In this document: in pieces, positions 1 to 5,449 of the stretch | Layout of the letters: the number at the start of each line of letters is the position of its first letter | How positions within the stretch are numbered: position 1 is the stretch's first letter | Assembly: GCA_028291305.1 (NCBI GenBank) | Contig: JAQGII010000313.1 | Span: 1 to 5,478, forward strand | Direction: 5' to 3' | From: Caulobacteraceae bacterium | GTDB lineage: Bacteria > Pseudomonadota > Alphaproteobacteria > Caulobacterales > Caulobacteraceae | Length of the DNA stretch: 5,478 bases | The notes under the pieces: generated by a model | Told to the model about the DNA's origin: nothing | The model's input: the letters and a program-made list of their open reading frames with translations, nothing else | Databases searched by the model: none | Position numbers and translations under genes: made by a program

Positions 1-14
1 TCCGCTCCGTTCAT
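1..14 (-). CDS. fliQ: 5' end of probable flagellar export gate protein FliQ (partial, runs off the window)
   Basis: Only four full codons are visible: ATG at 14-12, then Asn, Gly, Ala, then an incomplete codon beginning GA (Asp or Glu). The start is fixed by an exceptionally strong Shine-Dalgarno at 26-15 on the minus strand. FliQ is a small two-helix membrane protein that joins FliP and FliR in the type III export gate. Two things suggest FliQ: many alphaproteobacterial FliQ proteins begin with a similar short M-(N/T)-G-A start, and fliQ-fliR-flhB commonly follow flgBC-fliE in Caulobacter relatives. No family motif lies inside the window, so the product name is inference from context; that a gene starts here is well supported. 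Confidence 0.6.
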
Positions 15-26
15 GGAATCACCTCC
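15..26 (-). promoter_or_regulatory. Strong ribosome binding site of the gene starting at 14
   Basis: On the minus strand the bases read GGAGGTGATTCC directly before ATG. This is close to a full complement of the 16S rRNA 3' end (AAGGAGGTGATCC), with 7 bases between GGAGG and the ATG. It is far stronger than the sites before flgB, flgC, fliE or fliO and indicates efficient, independent translation initiation of this gene rather than coupling to fliE. Confidence 0.85.
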
Positions 27-40
27 GACCTCGCCATTAA

Positions 41-92
41 GGTTAAGACGCCGGCCGGAAAGGGTAAACGGAGGCGAACAAAGGTAAACGGA
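41..92 (-). promoter_or_regulatory. Phased TT(T/A)ACC element array in the fliE-fliQ gap; candidate promoter/operator
   Basis: The minus strand carries TTTACC at 88-83, TTTACC at 68-63 and TTAACC at 46-41, all in the same orientation and spaced 20 and 22 bp, roughly two helical turns. The first two lie inside an exact 10-bp direct repeat, seen on the plus strand as GGTAAACGGA at 63-72 and 83-92; the identity is 12 of 13 when extended to the left. TTAACC resembles the CtrA half-site of Caulobacter, but no full TTAA-N7-TTAAC box is present. Seen directly: repeats and spacing. Inferred: regulator binding for the gene starting at 14. Confidence 0.45.
63..92. repeat. Pair of 10-bp direct repeats, 20 bp apart
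   Basis: GGTAAACGGA occurs exactly at 63-72 and again at 83-92 (plus strand). Counting to the left, 12 of 13 bases agree. The repeat lies in the 88-bp non-coding gap between the fliE stop and the next minus-strand start, where A/T-rich words stand out from the GC-rich surroundings. The start-to-start distance of 20 bp puts both copies on about the same face of the helix, which is typical of operator pairs. Confidence 0.7.
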
Positions 93-102
93 CCCGGTGC
101 GC

Positions 103-414
103 CTAGATCGTCATCCGCATGAACTCCTGATAGGCGGAGATCACCTGGTCGCGCACGGCCATCACGGTTTCCAGGCTGGACTGGGCGGAGGCCAGGGAGG
201 TGGCCACATCGACCAGCTGGGCCTTGCCCTGGACCTGGGCGGCCATCTGCTTTTCGGCGTGCTGCGAGGAGTGGACAGCGTCGGAGATGGCGTTCTTGAC
301 CAGGTCGCCGAAGTCGTTGCCGCTGCCGATGAACTTGGCCCCGCCGGCCCCGCCGGCGGATTCCTGCGCTGAGGCGTAGGCCTTGGCGACGGACATCGGA
401 TCGATCATGGCCAT
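103..414 (-). CDS. fliE: Flagellar hook-basal body adaptor protein FliE
   Basis: FliE links the MS-ring (FliF) and export gate to the proximal rod and is needed for export of rod proteins. The product is 103 residues, the usual size (E. coli about 104). The C-terminal half carries the family pattern: an amphipathic helix around 64-100 containing VDVATSLASAQSSLETVMAV and the characteristic ending VRDQVISAYQEFMRM near 87-101. Residues 19-35 form a Gly/Ala/Ser-rich linker, as usual for the poorly conserved FliE N-terminus. It starts 6 bp after the flgC stop, so it is the last gene of flgB-flgC-fliE and likely coupled to flgC. The ATG at 414 has only a weak purine stretch upstream; ATG codons two and six codons further in (residues 3 and 7) are possible alternatives. 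The stop is TAG at 105-103. Confidence 0.95.
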   Translation of the reverse strand: MAMIDPMSVAKAYASAQESAGGAGGAKFIGSGNDFGDLVKNAISDAVHSSQHAEKQMAAQVQGKAQLVDVATSLASAQSSLETVMAVRDQVISAYQEFMRMTI

Positions 415-420
415 GGATTC

Positions 421-843
421 TTACCGCTTGATCAGTTCGAGCGTGCTGGTGTTCATCGCCCGCGCCGTCTCGATCACGCTGATGTTGGCGTCATAGGCGC
501 GCTGGGCCTCGCGCATATCCAGCGCTTCGACCATGGGCTCGATGTTTGGCATCTTCACATAGCCCTGGGCGTCGGCCGCGGGATTGCCCGGCTGGAATTC
601 CTGGCGGAAGGGCGTCTGGTCCTGTTCGATCCGGTCCATGGCCACGCCTTTGACGCCGCCCTCCAGCGCCTTGGTCTTGAACACCGGCGTCTGCCGCCGA
701 TAGGGGTCGCCGCCGGGAGTGGAGGCGGTGGAATCGGCGTTGGCCAGGTTCTCGGCGATGATGCGCATGCGCGCCTGCTGGGCGCGCAGGGCGGAGGCGG
801 CAACCGCCATGGCGGCGGAGGAAGGGGGGGTGATCTCGGCCAT
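421..843 (-). CDS. flgC: Flagellar proximal rod protein FlgC
   Basis: FlgC is a structural subunit of the proximal rod in the periplasm, exported by the flagellar type III system. The product is 140 residues, close to the family norm (E. coli 134). The N-terminal rod/hook signature is at about 11-38, including AQQARMRIIAENLANADS, and is followed by the FlgC-type segment with GGDPYRRQTPVF at 44-55. The second conserved block is at 93-127: QGYVKMPNIEPMVEALDM, then REAQRAYDANISV, forming the C-terminal helix that packs against the N-terminal one. The ATG at 843 is preceded by GCGAGG with 7 bases of spacing, which favours it over the internal Met at residue 12. It lies 20 bp after flgB and 6 bp before fliE. 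The open frame continues upstream of this ATG antiparallel to nothing real; that extension overlaps flgB in another frame and is not part of the gene. Confidence 0.95.
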   Translation of the reverse strand: MAEITPPSSAAMAVAASALRAQQARMRIIAENLANADSTASTPGGDPYRRQTPVFKTKALEGGVKGVAMDRIEQDQTPFRQEFQPGNPAADAQGYVKMPNIEPMVEALDMREAQRAYDANISVIETARAMNTSTLELIKR

Positions 844-863
844 CGGACAGCCTCGCTTGAGCC

Positions 864-1301
864 CTAGGCGCCGGGCTTCTGGATGGCCGTGTGCAGCATG
901 CCCATGGCCTTTTGGTAGAAGCCGACCGCCGCGTCGTATTCGCTGCGCGCTTCGCTCATCTTCATCATCTGCTCTTCCAGCACGACCTGGTTGCCGTCGA
1001 GCGTGGTCTCGGAGTCCGGCGCGCTGACGCTGAGAAAGGCGACCGGTTTCGGCGGGGCGGAATCGGACGCCGCACTTGCCAGGTGGGCGGAGTCGGTCTG
1101 GGTCGCCGCGACGGACGCGGACCGCATGGTGGTCGCGCCCGCCTTGATGCCGGGCTGGTCGGAAAAGGCCTTGAGGTCCTTCGGCGTGAAGCCGGGGGTC
1201 GAGGAGTTGGCCACGTTCTGGGCGATCACCCGCTGACGCTCGCTGAGGTAGCCGAGCTTGTTCTGCAGCAGCGAGAACAGGGGGATGCCGTTCAGATCCA
1301 T
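864..1301 (-). CDS. flgB: Flagellar proximal rod protein FlgB
   Basis: FlgB is a proximal rod subunit at the base of the flagellar rod. From ATG at 1301 the product has 145 residues (E. coli 138). The N-terminal rod signature is at 17-43: GYLSERQRVIAQNVANSSTP followed by GFTPKDL, matching the N-x-A-N-x-x-TPG pattern of the family. Residues 65-100 are a variable Ala/Ser/Pro-rich middle. The C-terminal helix at 101-140 contains LDGNQVVLEEQMMKMSEAR and EYDAAVGFYQKAM, typical of FlgB. An in-frame GTG at 1322 would add seven residues (MFFHTLR), but it sits against the CtrA-like box and has no ribosome binding site. The ATG start gives the expected MDLNGIPLF beginning, although it too lacks a clear Shine-Dalgarno. 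First gene of flgB-flgC-fliE; the stop is TAG at 866-864. Confidence 0.94.
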   Translation of the reverse strand: MDLNGIPLFSLLQNKLGYLSERQRVIAQNVANSSTPGFTPKDLKAFSDQPGIKAGATTMRSASVAATQTDSAHLASAASDSAPPKPVAFLSVSAPDSETTLDGNQVVLEEQMMKMSEARSEYDAAVGFYQKAMGMLHTAIQKPGA

Positions 1302-1324
1302 ACGCAAAGTGTGAAAGAACACGG

Positions 1325-1340
1325 TTAATAAGGTCTTTAC
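1325..1340. promoter_or_regulatory. CtrA-like box between the divergent flgB and fliO operons
   Basis: The plus strand reads TTAA-N7-TTTAC at 1325-1340 and the minus strand reads TAAA-N7-TTAAC over the same bases. Each matches the Caulobacter CtrA consensus TTAA-N7-TTAAC at 8 of 9 fixed positions, so the site is near-palindromic and could serve both directions. It is the only A/T-rich stretch in an otherwise GC-rich 99-bp intergenic region. In Caulobacter crescentus, early flagellar operons including flgBC-fliE are reported to be under control of the cell-cycle regulator CtrA with the housekeeping sigma factor. A fliO transcript placed by a -35 in this box would start near 1367, giving a leader of about 35 bases; the geometry for flgB is much tighter. 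Confidence 0.65.
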
Positions 1341-1400
1341 GTCGCGGCCGATCGCCCAACGGGCCGCCCTGCGCGCCTGCGAATCTGGCTATGAACGGGC

Positions 1401-1673
1401 ATGCTCTTCGTGCAGATCATCAGCGTGGCGGCGGCCCTGGCGGTAACCCTGGGCCTGTTCGGCCTGGCCGTCTGGGCCTACCGGCGATTCGCCCCCGCCG
1501 GCCTGCTGCCCCTGGCCGCCGCGCGCCAGCGGCGCATGAGCGTGGTGGAGAGCCTGGTCCTGGGGGCCAACCATCGCCTGGTGCTGATGCGGCTGGACGG
1601 CCAGGAGCGGCTGGTGCTGCTCGGCGAGGGTCGGCTGCTGTCCAACCACCCTGCATCGGAGGACGGCCGTTGA
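1401..1673 (+). CDS. fliO: Flagellar biosynthetic protein FliO
   Basis: FliO is a small bitopic inner-membrane protein that assists assembly and stability of the FliP ring in the flagellar export gate. The product is 90 residues, short compared with E. coli FliO (about 120). It has one transmembrane segment at about 3-27 followed by the basic AYRRF boundary. A cytoplasmic domain then bears the FliO pattern at 44-80: RRMSVVESLVLGANHRLVLM, RLDGQERLVLLGEGR. The ATG at 1401 is the first possible in-frame start, because an in-frame TGA lies at 1392-1394; the upstream bases offer only a weak site (ACGGGC). The stop TGA at 1671-1673 overlaps the TTG start of fliP. Position before fliP supports the call. 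Confidence 0.88.
   Translation: MLFVQIISVAAALAVTLGLFGLAVWAYRRFAPAGLLPLAAARQRRMSVVESLVLGANHRLVLMRLDGQERLVLLGEGRLLSNHPASEDGR
1658..1672 (+). promoter_or_regulatory. Ribosome binding site and TTG start that define the fliP 5' end
   Basis: GGAGGA at 1658-1663, inside the end of fliO, is followed after 6 bases by TTG at 1670-1672, which overlaps the fliO stop (TTGA at 1670-1673). No in-frame ATG is found between fliO and the start of the conserved FliP sequence. The strong Shine-Dalgarno and overlap favour TTG as the start and point to translational coupling of fliP to fliO. Confidence 0.75.
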
Positions 1674-2485
1674 AGCGCCTCCTGGCCCGCCCGCAGGCGC
1701 TCCTGCGCGCCTACACCGACCGTTTCCACGGCGAGGACGTGCGCCGCTCCGCGCTGATCGCGCTGATCATCACCCTCGCTTCCCTGGTCTATCCGGCGGC
1801 GGCCATCGCCCAGCAGGTGGACATCAACCTCGGCACCGGCGCGGGCCTGACCGACCGGGTGGTGCAACTGGTGGGGCTGCTCACCGTGCTGTCGCTGGCG
1901 CCGTCCATCGTCATCATGACCACCTCCTTCGTGCGCATCGTGGTGGTGCTGTCGCTGCTGCGGACGGCGATCGGCCTGCAGCAGAGCCCGCCCAACGCGG
2001 TGATCATCAGCCTGTCCCTGTTCCTCAGCGCCATCGTCATGGGGCCGACCTGGCAGAAGGCCTACGACGCCGGGATCAAGCCGCTGCTGGACCACAAGAT
2101 GGAACTGCCGGTCGCCTTCAACGCCGCCTCCGGGCCCGTGAAGGCCTTCATGCTCAAGCAGGTCGACAGCACCGACCTGGCCCTGTTCGTGCGCCTGTCG
2201 AAGATTCCCAAGCCGCGCGTGGCCGCCGACACGCCGATCCAGGTGGTCACGCCCGCCTTCATGATCTCGGAGCTGAAACACGCCTTCGAGATCGGCTTCC
2301 TGCTGTTCGTGCCTTTCCTCGTGATCGACCTGGTGGTGGCCAGCGTCCTGATGAGCATGGGCATGATGATGCTGCCGCCGGTGGTAGTCAGCCTTCCGTT
2401 CAAGCGGATCTTCTTCGTGCTGGTGGACGGCTGGCGGCTGGTGGCCGGCAGCCTGGTGGAGAGCTTCTCCAAGGGCGGGACCTGA
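1670..2485 (+). CDS. fliP: Flagellar export gate protein FliP
   Basis: FliP forms the pentameric core of the FliPQR export gate in the inner membrane within the MS-ring. From TTG at 1670 the product is 271 residues (E. coli 245); the excess is an N-terminal basic extension of about 26 residues. A signal-like hydrophobic stretch lies at 27-45 ending AAAIAQQ, consistent with the cleavable signal peptide of FliP. The conserved block at about 80-125 includes TTSFVRIVVVLSLLRTAIGL then QQSPPNAVI. The second family signature PAFMISELKHAFEIGF is at 195-210, and is followed by hydrophobic segments and the Met-rich gate loop MSMGMMMLPP at 228-237. An internal GTG at 1739 (residue 24) would give 248 residues but has its purine stretch too close to the codon. 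Second gene of fliO-fliP; in C. crescentus fliP is an early, cell-cycle-regulated gene needed for motility. Confidence 0.96.
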   Translation: MKRLLARPQALLRAYTDRFHGEDVRRSALIALIITLASLVYPAAAIAQQVDINLGTGAGLTDRVVQLVGLLTVLSLAPSIVIMTTSFVRIVVVLSLLRTAIGLQQSPPNAVIISLSLFLSAIVMGPTWQKAYDAGIKPLLDHKMELPVAFNAASGPVKAFMLKQVDSTDLALFVRLSKIPKPRVAADTPIQVVTPAFMISELKHAFEIGFLLFVPFLVIDLVVASVLMSMGMMMLPPVVVSLPFKRIFFVLVDGWRLVAGSLVESFSKGGT

Positions 2486-2494
2486 TCCCTCCTG

Positions 2495-2513
2495 CTCCCC
2501 TGTTCACGGGGAG
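2495..2513. terminator. Small GC-rich hairpin between converging fliP and the TPR gene
   Basis: CTCCCC (2495-2500) and GGGGAG (2508-2513) form a perfect 6-bp stem with a 7-base loop, centred in the 39-bp gap between the fliP stop and the stop of the converging gene. No T-tract follows on either strand, so it is not a classical intrinsic terminator. Its position suggests a weak bidirectional termination or 3'-end-protecting hairpin. Confidence 0.4.
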
Positions 2514-2524
2514 AGAGCCGTTCC

Positions 2525-5443
2525 CTACCCCTTGGCCCCGGTCTCGGCGCTCGCCACCTTGGCCTTGGCGCCGGTGGGCGACGGCGCGTCCTTGAAGCGC
2601 TGTTTCATGCGCGACACCCAGCCCGAGAAGATGTCGGCGTCGGCGGCCACCTTGCCGAAGTCCCGCGTCGCGACCTCGACCCCGGCGGTGCCGGCCAGGG
2701 CGACGCGCAGGGCGTCCGCCGCGCGGGCCGCGCCCACGAGGCCCTGGTAGCGGGTGCGCAGGCGCTCGAGCGCGGCATCGTCGGCGGCCAGGCTGTAGGC
2801 GATGCCGGCGCGCAGCAGCATGGCCTCCTCGTCCGTCGCCAGGGGCGCGGCGTTCGTCCAGCGGTCGCCCAGGATTTTCTCGAGCAGGGCTCCGGTCGGG
2901 GCCCACTGGTGCGAGCGCCAAGCCACCTCGGCGCGGATGCCGTCGGCGTCGGCGGAGTTGGTCTTGGCCACCAGCTCCAGCGCATGGTCGTTCTGGTTGA
3001 GGGCCAGCCAGGCGCGGGCCTCGATCATCCGCCGCTGCTCCTGCAGCGCCGGGGACAGGATGGTGGTGCGCGAGTCGTTGATCGCCTGGATCGCCTGCTC
3101 CGGCTTGCGGGCCATCAGGTAGAGGGTGGCCAGGTCGGTCGCCACCTGCGCCTTGGCGGCGCCGTCCAGGCGGTTGTCGGTCTGGTATTTCAGCAGCTCG
3201 GCCGCCTGGTCCAGCAGATCGACGTCCACCAGCCGCCGCGCCAGCTTGCGCACCATCAGGTCGCCGTCGGCGCCCAGCGGCGTCAGGTTCTTGAAGTCGT
3301 AGAACAGGGCCAGCGCCTGGACCGGCTCCATGCCGTCGGCCTGGCCGTCCAGGAACAGGGCGCGGAAGGTCCGGCCCAGGTCCGCCTGCACGTCCTGCAT
3401 CTCCGGCGCGACGATGCGCTGGTCGGCGATCGAGCGCAGGGTCTCCAAGGCTTCGCGATAGTGGCCCTGATCGAGGTAGAGCTGGCCGAGGTTGCGGATC
3501 AGCTCCACCTCCACCCGGTCGCCGCGCCAGCGGAATCTCAGGCTGTCGTAGACCTGCACCGCCTGGTTCGGGCTGATCTGGCCGAGCGACAGGCGCAGCT
3601 GGGCGGCGTGCATCCGCGCCGGCGAAGCCAGCTTGTCGAGCGGGGCGCGGGCCACGGCGTCGAACAGCGCCAGGGCCCGCTGGGGATAGCCCTGGGCCTC
3701 GATCAGCCGGGCCTGGACCAGGCGCGTCGCCAGCTGCTCGATGGGATCGTTGGTCTGGGCGATCGACAGGGCCACCTCGGTGGAGGCGACGTTCAGCTGG
3801 TTCAGCTCCAGCGCCGTGTCGGCGTAGGCGCGGGCGAAGCGCGACTGCCAGGCGGCGGGGAACTGGTTGAGCGCCGAGGCGCCCTTGACGAAGCCGTCCT
3901 TGGCCGCCGGCCAGTCGTTCTGCATGGCCGCGATATAGCCCCGCCACAGGGCGCTGGCGGGATCGTCGGCCAGGGTCGGGACCGAGAAGTCGTTCTCCGC
4001 CTCCTTGTAGCGGCCGGCCATGGCCCGCGCCGCGCCGCGGATGCCGCGGAATTCCGGATCGCCCATCATCTCCGGGTGGCGGCGGCCCAGGAGATTGAGG
4101 ACGCCGATGGTCTCGAACGACAGCTGCGAGCCGGCCAGGAACCGGGCCAGGCCCATGCGGGCGTTGACGCCGGCCTGCTTGTCGCCGCCCGCCTCGCGGC
4201 TCATCTCGTCGGCCGCGGCGTTCTGCAGTTCGCTGTAGCGGGCCATGAAGCCGCCGTCGCCGGTGCGCGACCAGCCGACGTAGTCGATCAGGGCGGGCAT
4301 GGACGCGGCCTGCGGCAGGCCGACGACGCCCGACTTACGGCCCGCCGTGGCGGTGACCGACGACAGGGTCAGCCCCTTGGGCCGGGAGATGCGCACCCAT
4401 TCGCCGTCGATGGCCAGGGTCAGGTCCGGGGCCTTGGGCTCGAGCGCCATGCCCTGGGCCGAAGGCAGCAGGGTCAGGTCGACATAGGCGCGTCGCCCGC
4501 CGACGCCCTTGGAGGGGCCCAGCGCCGTGACCGCTGCGATACGGTCGCCGACCACCGGATCGCCGATCCACACCACCTTGGTGGCGCCGGCCATGTCGGC
4601 CTGCAGCGACGGGGTCAGGTTCTGCGGATCGCGCACGGCCTTGACCGGGGCGGCCGGCTTCTGCACCCCGGCGCCCAGGGCCACGGTCCAGATCGCGCCG
4701 TCGGCCCAGGCCTTGACCGGGACGATAGACGGCGAGGCGATGCGCACGGCCGAGAAGTCCGGCCCGTTGACCACCTGCAGGCCCTTGAACACCGACGTCT
4801 GGGCCGGGGCGCCGGCGACGTCCAGCTTGACCGGGGTGTCGAACACCAGCCAGACCGCCTCGCCGCGGCGGAACACGGCCGCACCGAGCGGCGACTTCCA
4901 GGGGAAGTGCAGCAGCACCTGGCCCGAGGCGATCTCGCCCTGCATCCGCACCACGCCCGAGGCAGGGCGCGGGTCGGCCCGCGCCGGGACGGCGGCCTTG
5001 GCCTCGACCGGCTTGGTGGAGAACAAGTTGACGAAGAGGTCGCCGTCGTCCGTGCCGGTCTTGAAGTCGGCGTCCGGCAGGAGGGTGAGCACGATCTCCA
5101 GGACGCGGCCCCGCCGCCGCAGGACGGCGGTCTTCAGGAAGGGCGGCGGATCGACGCTGAGCAGCGACATGTCCGGATCGGCGTCCCGGCTGAAGCGCAC
5201 GACCAGGTTGTCGCCCTCGCGGCGGGCGGTGAAGCCGACGGCGCCGGTCCAGTGGAACTGGATGCGCGAGAAGCCGTCGCTGCGCCCCACGCGGATCTGC
5301 AGCGGCGGCGCGGGGGCCTTAGCGGCGGGCTTGACGGGCTTTTTGGCGGTCGCGGCGACCGCCGCCGGCAGGACCGGCGGGGCGAGGCTGGCGGCGAGCG
5401 CCAGCACCAGGGCGCTCGAGCGCAGGAGAGCGCGCGCCCCCAT
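2525..5443 (-). CDS. Large exported TPR protein with N-terminal AMIN-like beta domains; function unknown
   Basis: The product is 972 residues from ATG at 5443, with TAG at 2527-2525. Residues 1-32 look like a Sec signal peptide (MGAR, a hydrophobic run at 11-30, AVAA-type cleavage region), followed by a Lys/Pro/Ala linker at 33-48. Residues 49-145 form a beta-rich domain resembling AMIN-type domains (GFSRIQFHWTGAVGF, then alternating hydrophobic strands). A second stretch at 165-257 repeats its layout (LLHFPWKSPLGAAVFRRGEAV), and a third beta-rich stretch is at 288-365. From about 423 to 915 the protein is helical with degenerate TPR units, clearest at 464-486, 572-600, 645-675, 765-790 and 803-826. 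The tail (950-972) is Lys/Ala/Ser-rich. No catalytic motif was seen. It probably acts in the periplasm as a scaffold, possibly at the cell wall or envelope. It begins 6 bp after the upstream minus-strand gene, so the two are probably co-transcribed. A flagellar role is only suggested by location. Confidence 0.85.
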   Translation of the reverse strand: MGARALLRSSALVLALAASLAPPVLPAAVAATAKKPVKPAAKAPAPPLQIRVGRSDGFSRIQFHWTGAVGFTARREGDNLVVRFSRDADPDMSLLSVDPPPFLKTAVLRRRGRVLEIVLTLLPDADFKTGTDDGDLFVNLFSTKPVEAKAAVPARADPRPASGVVRMQGEIASGQVLLHFPWKSPLGAAVFRRGEAVWLVFDTPVKLDVAGAPAQTSVFKGLQVVNGPDFSAVRIASPSIVPVKAWADGAIWTVALGAGVQKPAAPVKAVRDPQNLTPSLQADMAGATKVVWIGDPVVGDRIAAVTALGPSKGVGGRRAYVDLTLLPSAQGMALEPKAPDLTLAIDGEWVRISRPKGLTLSSVTATAGRKSGVVGLPQAASMPALIDYVGWSRTGDGGFMARYSELQNAAADEMSREAGGDKQAGVNARMGLARFLAGSQLSFETIGVLNLLGRRHPEMMGDPEFRGIRGAARAMAGRYKEAENDFSVPTLADDPASALWRGYIAAMQNDWPAAKDGFVKGASALNQFPAAWQSRFARAYADTALELNQLNVASTEVALSIAQTNDPIEQLATRLVQARLIEAQGYPQRALALFDAVARAPLDKLASPARMHAAQLRLSLGQISPNQAVQVYDSLRFRWRGDRVEVELIRNLGQLYLDQGHYREALETLRSIADQRIVAPEMQDVQADLGRTFRALFLDGQADGMEPVQALALFYDFKNLTPLGADGDLMVRKLARRLVDVDLLDQAAELLKYQTDNRLDGAAKAQVATDLATLYLMARKPEQAIQAINDSRTTILSPALQEQRRMIEARAWLALNQNDHALELVAKTNSADADGIRAEVAWRSHQWAPTGALLEKILGDRWTNAAPLATDEEAMLLRAGIAYSLAADDAALERLRTRYQGLVGAARAADALRVALAGTAGVEVATRDFGKVAADADIFSGWVSRMKQRFKDAPSPTGAKAKVASAETGAKG

Positions 5444-5449
5444 CCCGGG

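Noticed and set aside
36..46. Two TTAA words (37-40 and 43-46) as a full CtrA box.
   Set aside because: Their spacing is 2 bp, not the 7 bp required by TTAA-N7-TTAAC; at most this is a half-site.
51..58. CCGGCCGG palindrome in the fliE-fliQ gap as a terminator.
   Set aside because: It has no loop and no following T-tract; in a GC-rich genome an 8-bp palindrome of this kind is expected by chance.
97..372. Plus-strand open frame opposite fliE.
   Set aside because: His/Gly-rich antisense shadow of a well-supported gene.
844..1359. Upstream extension of the flgC frame over flgB.
   Set aside because: The encoded sequence is low-complexity Arg/Gly/Pro-rich; flgC has a good ribosome binding site at its own ATG, and flgB in the other frame is clearly the real gene.
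1391..1669. The fliP reading frame stays open back to ATG 1391, which would give a 364-residue product.
   Set aside because: It overlaps all of fliO in another frame, the encoded residues are Gly/Pro/Arg-rich and unlike FliP, and a strong ribosome binding site with TTG at 1670 explains the true start.
1478..2281. A 267-codon minus-strand open frame antisense to fliO-fliP.
   Set aside because: The His/Gln/Arg/Gly-rich composition is typical of antisense frames in high-GC genes; there is no ribosome binding site or recognisable motif.
2400..3947. A 515-codon open frame on the minus strand.
   Set aside because: It is a Gly/Arg/Pro/Ala-rich shadow of the TPR gene in another frame, crosses the fliP end, and shows no protein family pattern.
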